DNA of 44,598 bases, from positions 1-44,598 of the forward strand of contig DYMN01000020.1 in NCBI GenBank assembly GCA_020740485.1, in the 5' to 3' direction. The notes below the pieces were generated by a model. That model was not told the DNA's origin. It ran no database searches and saw only the letters and a program-made list of their open reading frames with translations. A program made the translations under genes and the position numbers. This document shows, in pieces, positions 9,539-17,826 of the stretch (within the stretch, counting starts at the first letter, position 1; the number at the start of each line of letters is the position of its first letter). The stretch comes from Polaribacter sp. (GTDB taxonomy: Bacteria; Bacteroidota; Bacteroidia; Flavobacteriales; Flavobacteriaceae).

Positions 9539-10678
9539 ATGAATACAAAAAAACTTAAAGTTGTAACCGTAGTGGGTACCAGACCTGAGATCATTCGCTT
9601 GGCTTGTGTGCTCAAAAAATTAGACCAAAGTGAGGCAATAGATCATGTATTGGTTCACACCGGACAAAATTATGATTATGAATTAAATGAAGTGTTCTTC
9701 GAAGATCTGGGCTTGCGCAAACCTGATTTCTTTCTCAATGCCGCCGGTAAAAATGCAACAGATACAGCAGGTCAAATACTTATCAATATTGACCCCGTGT
9801 TGGAACAGGTAAAACCCGAAGCCTTCTTGGTTTTAGGAGATACCAACTCTTGTTTAGCAGCCATTGCAGCCAAAAAAAGACATATACCCATTTTCCACAT
9901 GGAAGCGGGGAACCGTTGTTTTGATCAAAGAGTTCCTGAAGAAACGAATAGAAAGATTGTAGATCATGTAGCTGATATTAATTTGACCTACAGTGATATT
10001 GCAAGAGAATATCTATTGGCAGAAGGCTTGAAACCCGACAGAATTATCAAGACGGGAAGCCCTATGTATGAAGTATTGATGGAATATTTACCTAAAATCA
10101 AAAGTTCTAAAATTTTAGAACAATTAAATTTAGAAAAAGGTAAATATTTTGTGATTTCTTCGCACAGAGAAGAAAATATCAATTCAGAAACCAATTTCAA
10201 TAATTTAGTTGAAATATTAAATACAATCGCAGAAAAATATAATTTTCCTGTAATTGTATCTACACACCCACGCACGCGCAAGATGATTGAGCAAAAAGCT
10301 ATTGTGTTTCATCCCAAAATACAATTGATGAAACCGATGGCGCTTAGTGATTACAATCAATTGCAAATGAACTCTTTCGCTGTATTATCGGACAGTGGTA
10401 CTATCAGCGAAGAATCCTCAATTTTAAATTTCAGAGCCCTGAACATCAGAGAAGCACACGAAAGACCGGAGGCAATGGAAGAAGCAAGTGTGATGATGGT
10501 AGGCTTACATCCGGAACGCGTGATGCAAGGATTGGTGCAGTTGCAATACCAACAAATAGATGAAAATCGCAACTTTAGACCTGTAGCAGATTATAGTATG
10601 CCCAATGTAAGCAATAAAGTAGTGCGCATTATTTTGTCTTATACAGATTATATAAAAAGAGTAGTTTGGAATGAGTAA
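9539..10678 (+). CDS. fnlC: FnlC/CapG-type non-hydrolysing UDP-HexNAc 2-epimerase
   Basis: A 379-residue member of the WecB/CapG family that makes the final C2 epimerisation to UDP-N-acetyl-L-fucosamine. Family blocks: VVGTRPEIIRLACVL, LVHTGQNYDYELNEVFF, VLGDTNSCLAA, HMEAGNRCFDQRVPEETNRK, SSHREENI and LSDSGTISEES. The N-R-C-F-D variant after HMEAG is the form seen in FnlC/CapG rather than WecB, which supports the FucNAc role. It lies 18 nt after fnlB and overlaps the next glycosyltransferase by 8 nt. Confidence 0.92.
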   Translation: MNTKKLKVVTVVGTRPEIIRLACVLKKLDQSEAIDHVLVHTGQNYDYELNEVFFEDLGLRKPDFFLNAAGKNATDTAGQILINIDPVLEQVKPEAFLVLGDTNSCLAAIAAKKRHIPIFHMEAGNRCFDQRVPEETNRKIVDHVADINLTYSDIAREYLLAEGLKPDRIIKTGSPMYEVLMEYLPKIKSSKILEQLNLEKGKYFVISSHREENINSETNFNNLVEILNTIAEKYNFPVIVSTHPRTRKMIEQKAIVFHPKIQLMKPMALSDYNQLQMNSFAVLSDSGTISEESSILNFRALNIREAHERPEAMEEASVMMVGLHPERVMQGLVQLQYQQIDENRNFRPVADYSMPNVSNKVVRIILSYTDYIKRVVWNE

Positions 10679-11858
10679 AAGTGTAGTTTATATCGGAGGT
10701 TTTGAATTACCTGATAAAAATGCGGCTGCACATCGGGTTGTTGCCAATGCAAAATTATTCCATAGTCTCGGATATAAAGTTACTTTCGTAGGAGTTGAAA
10801 AATCAAATTCAGCAATTAATAATGAATTGGTTGAGTTTAAAGTTGATGATTTTACTTTTTATAAAAAATCTCAAAAGTATCCGACCACTATTTTTGAATG
10901 GTTTGGTTTTATAACTGATATTTCATTTTTAAAACGCTTTATTGAAGAGGATTTAAACAATGATGTTGCTATTATAATAGCCTATAATTACCCTGCAATT
11001 GCTTTAAAAAAATTAATCGCATTTTCCAAAAATAAAAATATTAAAATGGTTGCAGACATTACGGAATGGTATGTAGCACAAGGAAATATTTTTTTTCGAA
11101 TCATCAAAGAATTCGATACCTTTTTGAGAATGAAGATTTATCACAAAAAACTAGATGGCTTAATTACTATAAGTAGATTTCTAACGGAATACTACAAAAA
11201 GCACCCAAACGTTCTTGAATTACCGCCGTTAATTGACAAGAAAGCGCCTAAATGGAGAGCAATAGAAATAAATAAGTCAAAAACGGAAACGGATGAAAGT
11301 ATAAAACTGATTTTTGTTGGTTCTCCCGGTAACGGACAAAAAGACAGAATTGATTATATTATAAAATTATTATCATTAGCTAAGAATTCTATAAGAAAAT
11401 TTGAACTAACCATCATTGGAATTTCAAAAGAACAGTTTCTACAAATTTTCGGAACCGATGCTATTCCTGAAAATGTGGTAGATCAAATTTATTTTTTTGG
11501 AATGATGCCACACTTAGAAGCTTTAGAATACATAAAAAAATCTGATTTTTCACTTTTAATAAGAAATAAAAATTTGGTTAATACTGCTGGTTTTCCTACT
11601 AAGTTTGTAGAATCAATAAGCTGTGGCACTCCAGTTATAGCCAATTCAACAAGTAATATTGATAAATATTTAATAGAAGATGGCTTAGGAGTTCTAATTG
11701 ATGATAGCAATCAGACTAATATGTTGAATTCTTTGATTGATGCGTTGAAAATTGACAATGATAGAATGAGTCAACTTAGGGATAATTGTAAAAATTTTAA
11801 TAAATTTTACTACACTTTTTATACTGTTGAATTAAGTGCTTTTATAAATAAACTTTAG
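10671..11858 (+). CDS. GT4-like glycosyltransferase
   Basis: A 395-residue GT-B glycosyltransferase. The N-terminal half has no strong named motif. The C-terminal half shows LIFVGSPGNGQKDRIDYII, FFGMMPHLEALEYIKKSDFSLL and PTKFVESISCGTPVIANSTSNI, the acceptor and nucleotide-sugar blocks of GT4, with the first Glu of E-x7-E present. It probably adds one residue of the repeat unit at the cytoplasmic membrane. Codon use is more AT-rich than fnlA-C, like the polymerase and flippase genes, suggesting the locus is mosaic. Confidence 0.8.
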   Translation: MSKSVVYIGGFELPDKNAAAHRVVANAKLFHSLGYKVTFVGVEKSNSAINNELVEFKVDDFTFYKKSQKYPTTIFEWFGFITDISFLKRFIEEDLNNDVAIIIAYNYPAIALKKLIAFSKNKNIKMVADITEWYVAQGNIFFRIIKEFDTFLRMKIYHKKLDGLITISRFLTEYYKKHPNVLELPPLIDKKAPKWRAIEINKSKTETDESIKLIFVGSPGNGQKDRIDYIIKLLSLAKNSIRKFELTIIGISKEQFLQIFGTDAIPENVVDQIYFFGMMPHLEALEYIKKSDFSLLIRNKNLVNTAGFPTKFVESISCGTPVIANSTSNIDKYLIEDGLGVLIDDSNQTNMLNSLIDALKIDNDRMSQLRDNCKNFNKFYYTFYTVELSAFINKL

Positions 11859-11935
11859 TTTTATTTGTATTTATTTCCGTCTTTAATTCTAATTACACTT
11901 TTGATTTTAAGTGTTTTTCTTGATAAAAAAATAAC

Positions 11936-13132
11936 ATGCCTAAACTCCTACGTATCACCACTGTTCCCATTTCTTTACACAAACTCCTCAAAGGACAGTT
12001 TGCTTTTATGCAGCAAAATGACTTTGAAGTGTTCTTGGCAAGTAGCGAGGGTAAAGAAATAGAAGTCATAGAAAAAGAAACCGGAATAAAAGTACATATC
12101 TTACCCTTAAAGCGCAATATCAGCCTGCTCAATGACCTCAGCGCTTTGTGGGCAACCTACCGATTGATTAAAGAGCTTAAACCTGATATAGTACATACGC
12201 ATACGCCCAAAGCAGGTTTGATCGGTATGATGGCTGCCTGGCTGGCACGTGTCCCTATCCGAATGCACACCGTAGCCGGGTTACCCTTGATGGAAGCCAC
12301 AGGTTTGAAGAAAAGCGTATTAGAAATGACAGAAAGAATAACCTCTTTTTGTGCTACCCATACTTATCCTAATTCCTTTGCTTTGCAAAACTATATGTTA
12401 CAGCATAAATTAGTCAGTAAAAGTAAAGCTAAAGTCATAGCCAACGGTAGCTCTAATGGCATAGACATTGCCCATTTTGACCCTAACTGCTATAAACCAG
12501 CCGCAAAAGAAAGACTTAAAGCAACTTTAAATATAGATGATAAAGATTTTGTATTTACCTTCATCGGTCGTTTGGTAGGTGATAAAGGCATTAACGAATT
12601 AGTGGAAGCCTTCACCCAATTGACTAAGTTTAGAACACTGAGCGAAGTCGAAGTGTCGGAGGGGACAGGGGTGAGGCTTTTATTAGTAGGCACCCCAGAA
12701 CCCGAACTCGACCCACTATCTCCTGAAACGCAACGTCAATTAAAGGAAAACCCCCACATCATTCAAGCAGGTTGGCAAGAAGATGTACGCCTTTATTTAG
12801 CCATTACTGATGTGTTTGTATTTCCCAGTTACCGTGAGGGAATGCCCAATGTGGTATTGCAAGCCGGTGCTATGGGCTTGCCCCAAATCGTTACGGATAT
12901 CAATGGCAGTAATGAAATCATTCGACTAAGTGAAAACGGTATTATCATTCCGCCCAAACAAGTAGTCCCTCTCTATGAAGCTATGCAAGAACTTATGCTG
13001 AATAATGAAAAAAGAAGTTTGATGTCGGCAAATGCTCGCCCACTTATCGCCAACCGCTTTGACCAGAAAGTGGTTTGGGACGCGCTTTTAGAAGCGTATA
13101 CTACTCAAATGAGTAGATTTGCAAATGAGTAG
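11936..13132 (+). CDS. GT4 glycosyltransferase, CapM/PglA-like
   Basis: A 398-residue GT4 enzyme. Visible blocks: IVHTHTPKAGLIGMMAAWLA (donor-half loop), RMHTVAGLP, FTFIGRLVGDKGINELVEAF and PSYREGMPNVVLQAGAMGLP, where the second Glu of the E-x7-E motif is replaced by Gln. The HTHTPKAG and HTVAGLP pattern is that of CapM/PglA-type transferases, which add the second sugar to the lipid-linked primer. CapM does so with L-FucNAc in S. aureus, so this gene competes with the one at 209 for that role. It ends the polysaccharide locus. Confidence 0.87.
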   Translation: MPKLLRITTVPISLHKLLKGQFAFMQQNDFEVFLASSEGKEIEVIEKETGIKVHILPLKRNISLLNDLSALWATYRLIKELKPDIVHTHTPKAGLIGMMAAWLARVPIRMHTVAGLPLMEATGLKKSVLEMTERITSFCATHTYPNSFALQNYMLQHKLVSKSKAKVIANGSSNGIDIAHFDPNCYKPAAKERLKATLNIDDKDFVFTFIGRLVGDKGINELVEAFTQLTKFRTLSEVEVSEGTGVRLLLVGTPEPELDPLSPETQRQLKENPHIIQAGWQEDVRLYLAITDVFVFPSYREGMPNVVLQAGAMGLPQIVTDINGSNEIIRLSENGIIIPPKQVVPLYEAMQELMLNNEKRSLMSANARPLIANRFDQKVVWDALLEAYTTQMSRFANE

Positions 13133-13282
13133 TTAATTTTATGTGATACCTGATTAAGGAGTGTTTTTTTAAATTAACATTCAGATATTGAGATTTTTAC
13201 GTTTATACTTGCGTGTTAAAAAACAGTGTAATAAAAAACAGATGCTACTGCAAAACAACATTTAGCAAGCCCTGAGTAGGGT

Positions 13283-13867
13283 TTATCTTCTTTCAAAATT
13301 AATAAAAAATTCGTAATGCAATCTGGGTTTAATGGAATTATATGCTTTTTCTAAACAATTGATATTGAATTTTTTAGAAAACAAATCGAAATAGGTTTGA
13401 TAATCACCCCCAAACGGAGGAAAAGGATTTCCAAAATCTTTATCAAATAGCAAACCAACCAATTTCCCATTAGGATTCAGTAATTCGTGCATTTTATTAA
13501 CGTATTTTTCCCTGTAAGTCAAAGGAAAAGCACTGAAGAAAGTATGTTCGATAATCAAATCATATTTTCCGTCGTGCATAAAAAAATCACCTTCTATCAG
13601 TTGAGCATCGGGAAATAGAGGAAAGCGGTTTTTTATATTTTCTAAAGGAGTTTTTGCTATGTCAAGGACCGTAGTGTTATGATAGCCTTTTTTGTATAGA
13701 TATTCTGCTTCGTATGCGTTGCCGGCTCCGGGGATTAAAATACTTAGATTTTTATCAGATAATTGGTCTATGTATTCTTTGATAGGTGTAGAAATATAGC
13801 CCACATCCCATCCGATTTGGTTGTATTGATATTGAGCTTGCCAGTATTCTTTGGAGGTAATATCCAT
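13283..13867 (-). CDS. SAM-dependent methyltransferase (TPMT-like)
   Basis: A 194-residue class I methyltransferase. The N-terminus (SKEYWQAQYQYNQIGWDVG) matches the thiopurine-methyltransferase-like branch. Motif I is ILIPGAGNAYEAEYL, the acidic motif II region is VTVLDIAKTP-like (TTVLDIA), and EGDFF marks the adenine-binding loop. The substrate is unknown. The start codon overlaps the stop of the upstream S4-domain gene (TGATG), so the two are co-translated. Confidence 0.82.
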   Translation of the reverse strand: MDITSKEYWQAQYQYNQIGWDVGYISTPIKEYIDQLSDKNLSILIPGAGNAYEAEYLYKKGYHNTTVLDIAKTPLENIKNRFPLFPDAQLIEGDFFMHDGKYDLIIEHTFFSAFPLTYREKYVNKMHELLNPNGKLVGLLFDKDFGNPFPPFGGDYQTYFDLFSKKFNINCLEKAYNSIKPRLHYEFFINFERR

Positions 13868-14229
13868 CAGTCAAAAAAATCATTGAGTTCTCTACGGTCT
13901 TTTTTGGTAGGACGACCGCTGCCTTTTTGTCTGTAATATTCTTTTGATAACTTTAATAAATCTATTTTTTCAAACTGTTCCTTATCTGTAGTATCTTTCC
14001 GATATAAATCCAATAATTTGGCGCCAACTCTGTTTTCAGGAATGTTTATAAGTTCAAAAGTATAATTAATTTGATCTTTTCTTAAGGTAATGGAATCGCC
14101 GACAAACACTTCACGTGAAGGTTTAACTTTTTGATTCCCGATACTGACATGTCCTTTGTTAATGCTTTCCGTAGCTACACTTCTGGTTTTGTAATAACGT
14201 AAAATCCAAAGTAATTTGTCAATTCGCAT
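13867..14229 (-). CDS. S4 RNA-binding domain protein (Hsp15/HslR-like)
   Basis: A 120-residue protein starting with an S4 domain (MRIDKLLWILRYYKTRSVATESINKGHVSIGNQKVKPSREV), then a short beta region and a basic tail (GRPTKKDRRELNDFF). Size and tail match the Hsp15/HslR family, which binds 50S subunits carrying stalled nascent chains. It is first in a two-gene minus-strand unit with the methyltransferase. Confidence 0.85.
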   Translation of the reverse strand: MRIDKLLWILRYYKTRSVATESINKGHVSIGNQKVKPSREVFVGDSITLRKDQINYTFELINIPENRVGAKLLDLYRKDTTDKEQFEKIDLLKLSKEYYRQKGSGRPTKKDRRELNDFFD

Positions 14230-14322
14230 AAAAGTTTGTTAATATTGGATGAAAGTACTTACAAAAATAAGAAAAATTGTATCTTGCAACGCTTTTTCAA
14301 AGAAAGTTTAAATTTTTATCAA

Positions 14323-15198
14323 ATGAAACATAAAATCTTATTATTATTAGCATTAACAGTCATTTTTGCATCAAAATGTACAGAAGAAGAAGTAGTTCCG
14401 ATTGTTTATTTTGACCATGTAACTCAAGCCCAAAAAGACAATGATTCGTTGGTTAAGTTTTTTAAAACCAATTATTTAGATGCTAATGGTGCAATTAAAA
14501 AAATTGATGCCGCTCAAACGCCGATTTGGGGAAGTGACGTATTAAAAGACACCATTATTAAATACAAATGGGATTACACGGATGATGCGCATGATGTAGA
14601 GATAGATTACAAATTATATTATATAGTTTTGGATGAAGGAATAGGAGTAAGACCCACTGTGGCAGATTCTACCTTTATTTCGTACAAAGGAACCTTGTTA
14701 AGTGGAACTGTTTTTGATGAAAATCCCTATGGATTATGGATGACTCAATTTGCTTTTATTAAAGGGATATCTAATGGCTGGGTGCATTTCAAACCCGGAA
14801 ATTTGATTGTGAATGCCGATCAAACTTTTAGTTTTGAAAATCAAGGTAAAGGAATATTAATTATGCCTTCCGGTTTAGCTTACGCGAATGATTCTACTAC
14901 AAAAATTCCTGCCAATTCACCTTTAGTGTTTTATATAAACCTTAATATGGTAAACCGAACCGATTGGGATTCAGATGGAATTGATTCTTTCTACGAAGAT
15001 CTTAATCATAATGGAGTTTTTACAGATGATAATACAGATGGCGATAGCTATCAAGATTATCTTGATGCGGACGATGACGGCGATGGGGTTTTGACAAAAA
15101 ATGAACATCCTGATCCTAATGGAGACCATAATCCATCAGATGCCGAAGATGCAAACAGTAATAATATTCCTGATTATTTAGATCCGCTGACTAAATAA
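14323..15198 (+). CDS. FKBP-type peptidyl-prolyl isomerase lipoprotein with calcium-repeat tail
   Basis: From ATG 14323 the product is 291 residues. A lipoprotein signal peptide ends at Cys19 (IFASKC); an upstream in-frame extension would destroy it, which decides the start. Residues of about 95-205 form an FKBP-like domain (DSTFISYKGTLLSGTVFDE, GKGILIMPSGLAYAND, SPLVFYINL). The last 80 residues are Asp/Asn-rich thrombospondin-type-3-like repeats (DWDSDGIDSF, DTDGDSYQDYLD, DADDDGDG). Such repeats bind Ca2+ and are common on exported Bacteroidota proteins. The protein is predicted in the envelope, probably facing the periplasm or the surface. Confidence 0.85.
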   Translation: MKHKILLLLALTVIFASKCTEEEVVPIVYFDHVTQAQKDNDSLVKFFKTNYLDANGAIKKIDAAQTPIWGSDVLKDTIIKYKWDYTDDAHDVEIDYKLYYIVLDEGIGVRPTVADSTFISYKGTLLSGTVFDENPYGLWMTQFAFIKGISNGWVHFKPGNLIVNADQTFSFENQGKGILIMPSGLAYANDSTTKIPANSPLVFYINLNMVNRTDWDSDGIDSFYEDLNHNGVFTDDNTDGDSYQDYLDADDDGDGVLTKNEHPDPNGDHNPSDAEDANSNNIPDYLDPLTK

Positions 15199-15223
15199 AA
15201 TGCAAATACTACAATAATTTTAG

Positions 15224-15253
15224 CACTCAATTGTAAAATTGAGTGTTTTTTTT
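15224..15253 (+). terminator. Rho-independent terminator after the FKBP gene
   Basis: CACTCAATT (15224-15232) pairs perfectly with AATTGAGTG (15237-15245) around a 4-nt loop, followed by eight T. It lies 26 nt past the stop. Confidence 0.85.
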
Positions 15254-15397
15254 GTGAATAATTTGGTAAATTAAAAATATTTATTCATTTTTGTAGCGTT
15301 GTAATCGATAAAACCCAAAAAGCATAACATAATTTTACTCAATTTTATTTAAAATTATATTAACTAACCAAATCTAACTGGTTGTAATTGAGTATTT

Positions 15398-15982
15398 ATG
15401 CATCAACAAAATCTTTCTGAATCAGAATTAATCCATGCTTATATCAATGGAAATGAGTCAGCATTGGAATTATTAATCAATACCAATAAAAACAGAGTAT
15501 ACAGCTTTATTTACAATAAAGTATTAGATAGAGATGTAACCGAAGACCTATTTCAAGACACTTTTATAAAAGTGATTTTAACTTTGAAAAAAGGTCAATA
15601 CAGAGAAGAAGGCAAGTTTTTGCCTTGGGTGTTGCGTATAGCTCATAATTTGATGATAGACTATTTCAGAAAAAACAAAAAAGCAAAAATTTTATCAACT
15701 TCTGATGAATATGATGTGTTTGATTTTATTGCTGACGATTCATTGAGCGCAGAACACCAGATTGTGAAAGAACAAATTTTAAATGATGTAAGAAAATTAG
15801 TAGATGAACTTCCTGAAGATCAAAAAGAGGTATTGTTAATGAGAATGTATAAAGATATGAGTTTCAAAGAAATATCAGATGAAACCGGTGTAAGTATCAA
15901 TACGGCTCTGGGAAGAATGCGTTATGCACTGCTCAATATGCGCAAGTTAGTTGAAAAACACAAAATAGTTTTAGAAATGTAA
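15398..15982 (+). CDS. ECF RNA polymerase sigma factor
   Basis: A 194-residue sigma-70 family protein with only regions 2 and 4. Region 2 (about residues 20-90) has VTEDLFQDTFIKV and GKFLPWVLRIAHNLMIDYFR. Region 4 (about 125-180) has ELPEDQKEVLLMRMYKDMSFKEISDETGVSINTALGRMRYAL, the -35-reading helix-turn-helix. No recognisable anti-sigma gene follows; a 47-codon ORF lies 52 nt downstream. Its targets cannot be told from this window. Confidence 0.92.
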   Translation: MHQQNLSESELIHAYINGNESALELLINTNKNRVYSFIYNKVLDRDVTEDLFQDTFIKVILTLKKGQYREEGKFLPWVLRIAHNLMIDYFRKNKKAKILSTSDEYDVFDFIADDSLSAEHQIVKEQILNDVRKLVDELPEDQKEVLLMRMYKDMSFKEISDETGVSINTALGRMRYALLNMRKLVEKHKIVLEM

Positions 15983-16033
15983 CAATATTATAATTGAAGC
16001 TACGTTATAAAGTAAATATTAATCATTTCCTTT

Positions 16034-16177
16034 ATGACCAAAAACTACATCAAAACAAACATTTCTACCCCATTGACACCCAAACCTGAAACGCTTCGTT
16101 TTTTGTTAGATTATTCAAAATCGCTCAAATTGGTAAAGACCAAAACCAACTATACCATTGAACTGCATTTGAATTAA
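16034..16177 (+). CDS. Small 47-residue protein downstream of the sigma factor
   Basis: ATG 16034 to TAA 16177. The product is short, basic and not hydrophobic. It starts MTKNYIKTN, has PLTPKPETLRFLLDYSKSL as a likely helix, and ends with an alternating TNYTIELHLN strand. It lies between the sigma gene and a clear terminator, in the same direction, with a complete frame. I do not recognise the family. A small regulator or partner of the sigma factor is one possibility, but no function can be assigned. Confidence 0.6.
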   Translation: MTKNYIKTNISTPLTPKPETLRFLLDYSKSLKLVKTKTNYTIELHLN

Positions 16178-16184
16178 TTGTTTT

Positions 16185-16214
16185 AAAACCGCTTCTCACC
16201 AAAGCGGTTTTTTT
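16185..16214 (+). terminator. Bidirectional terminator between the sigma unit and nth
   Basis: AAAACCGCTT (16185-16194) pairs with AAGCGGTTTT (16202-16211) around a 7-nt loop, with a T-run to 16214. The complementary strand also ends in T-rich sequence, so it can stop nth transcription as well. Confidence 0.85.
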
Positions 16215-16830
16215 ATTGCAATTTTAGATAGATAAGATCCTTATTTATATCCCAACCCCGAGCAGGAGAAAATTCTCTTCCGTAGTAAATAATTTGGAGA
16301 TGCAATTTGTTCCAGTGTTCTTTCGGAAATAATTTTTTTGCATCTTTTTCTGTTTGTTCCACACTTTTACCATTTGTTAATCCCCAACGTTGCATCAATC
16401 TGTGGATATGCGTATCTACCGGAAAAGCAGGAATTCCAAATGCTTGACTCATTACTACACTCGCTGTTTTATGACCCACAGAGGGCAATTCTTCTAAGGC
16501 TTGAAAATCAATTGGCACTTTGCCATTGTGTTTTTCAATTAAAATATGCGATAATCCTAATATTCCTTTTGCTTTCATAGGAGAAAGACCAATGGGTTTG
16601 ATGATTTCTCTAACTTCTTCATAAGTAAGTTTTATCATATCATGTGGATTATCTGCTTTGGCAAATAGGATAGGCGTAATGGTGTTGACTCTGGCATCGG
16701 TGCTTCTGGCGGAAAGTAAGACAGCAATCAATAAAGTAAATGGGTCTTTATGCTTTAAAGGGATGGGAGTGACCGGATAGAGCTGATCCAGTGTTTCCAT
16801 TATTATTTTTGCTTTATTTTTTTTGGTCAT
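16213..16830 (-). CDS. nth: Endonuclease III (Nth-like DNA glycosylase/AP lyase) lacking the Fe-S cluster
   Basis: A 205-residue HhH-GPD glycosylase for oxidised pyrimidines. The hairpin-helix-hairpin with catalytic Lys is LPSVGHKTASVVM and the catalytic Asp is in FPVDTHIHRL. The [4Fe-4S] motif that normally closes the protein (C-x6-C-x2-C-x5-C) is absent: the tail is YYGREFSPARGWDINKDL, and the whole protein has no cysteine. The helix block usually read LLSAQ-TD is LLSARSTD here, so Gln is replaced by Arg. Catalytic residues are intact, so activity is likely. Confidence 0.88.
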   Translation of the reverse strand: MTKKNKAKIIMETLDQLYPVTPIPLKHKDPFTLLIAVLLSARSTDARVNTITPILFAKADNPHDMIKLTYEEVREIIKPIGLSPMKAKGILGLSHILIEKHNGKVPIDFQALEELPSVGHKTASVVMSQAFGIPAFPVDTHIHRLMQRWGLTNGKSVEQTEKDAKKLFPKEHWNKLHLQIIYYGREFSPARGWDINKDLIYLKLQ

Positions 16831-16833
16831 AAT

Positions 16834-16859
16834 AAAAAAAAACCAAGATAAAATCTTGG
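16834..16859 (-). terminator. Terminator for the M48 protease gene
   Basis: On the minus strand CCAAGAT-TTT-ATCTTGG (plus 16843-16859) is followed by nine T (plus 16834-16842). It lies just past the protease stop and before nth. Confidence 0.8.
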
Positions 16860-16884
16860 CTTTACATCTTGTTAATTGATTAAT

Positions 16885-17700
16885 TTACTGATTTAATAAG
16901 TCTGCATTGACTTTTTTAGCAATCATAGTTGCTTCAGGAATATAATTGGTAAGGTCTTTAATACGCGTTTCGTGCGAAGGATGTGTACTTAGAAACTCAG
17001 GAGGTTGTTGTCCTCCTAATTCACTCATTCTAATCCAGACATTCACCGCTTCTTGCGGATTATAGCCCGCCATAATCATAAAAACCATACCTAATCTATC
17101 GGCTTCAGTTTCGTGAACTCTACTGTATTTTAGCATACCAACTTGTGCTCCAATACCGTAAACTGTTTGCCAGATTTGTTGGGTCTGTTCCGGTTTTCCG
17201 GCAGTACCGAGTGCTACAGCAATTCCACCTAATTGGGCGGCTATACCTTGGGTCATACGTTCTTGGCCGTGTTTTGCAAAGGCGTGTGATATTTCGTGTC
17301 CCATAATGGCGGCAATACCATCGTCATTTTTTGCAATAGGTAAAATTCCGGTATAAAAGACTACTTTTCCACCGGGCATACACCAAGCATTCAAGGTGGG
17401 GTCATCTACTAAATTGAATTCCCATCGGTAATTGTCAGCTTCAGCCGTCATGCCGTTGGCACGCATATATTTATCAACAGCTTTGGAAATTCTACTGCCT
17501 ATATCTTTTATCTGTTTGGTTTGACTGGCGTTGGTAGATATCTTATTTTCTTTTAAAAAGCCTTCATATTGTGCAAATGCCATAGGAAGTACTTGTGAAT
17601 CGGGAACTAAATTAAATTGTTTTCTCCCTGTGATGGGGACTGTCTTACAAGCAATAATTGTCAAAACAACTACAATGCTGAAATAAATAATTTTTTTCAT
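16885..17700 (-). CDS. M48-family metalloprotease lipoprotein (LoiP/BepA-like)
   Basis: A 271-residue envelope zinc protease. The lipoprotein signal MKKIIYFSIVVVLTIIAC ends at Cys18, followed by TVPITGRKQF, a common M48 lipoprotein start. The zinc site is HEISHAFAKHG with the third ligand in ETEADRLG. The preceding VNAWCMPGGKVVFYTG-like block (LNAWCMPGG) is typical of LoiP/YcaL/BepA. The likely role is quality control of outer-membrane or lipoprotein clients in the periplasm. A TAnnTTTG element lies 26 nt upstream. Confidence 0.9.
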   Translation of the reverse strand: MKKIIYFSIVVVLTIIACKTVPITGRKQFNLVPDSQVLPMAFAQYEGFLKENKISTNASQTKQIKDIGSRISKAVDKYMRANGMTAEADNYRWEFNLVDDPTLNAWCMPGGKVVFYTGILPIAKNDDGIAAIMGHEISHAFAKHGQERMTQGIAAQLGGIAVALGTAGKPEQTQQIWQTVYGIGAQVGMLKYSRVHETEADRLGMVFMIMAGYNPQEAVNVWIRMSELGGQQPPEFLSTHPSHETRIKDLTNYIPEATMIAKKVNADLLNQ

Positions 17701-17725
17701 TTGGGTATAATTTTAAATTAAAAAG

Positions 17726-17733
17726 CAAACGTA
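17726..17733 (-). promoter_or_regulatory. -7 promoter element of the M48 gene
   Basis: The minus strand reads TACGTTTG, an exact TAnnTTTG match, 26 nt before the start codon. No good -33 TTTG is seen at the usual spacing. Confidence 0.4.
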
Positions 17734-17826
17734 CAAAAAAAATACCAAATTAAGTTTTTTTTAATTTATGTAAATAAAAAATGTCAAATTTAAATGTAAT
17801 TTTACACTTATTTAATCATATAAAAA

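Noticed and set aside
11865..12062. 65-codon ORF overlapping the start of the CapM-like gene
   Set aside because: It is a shadow of the long glycosyltransferase frame, which has clear GT4 motifs from ATG 11936.
14236..14322. Upstream-extended start of the FKBP lipoprotein
   Set aside because: The extension places 29 charged residues before a good lipoprotein signal peptide. ATG 14323 restores it.
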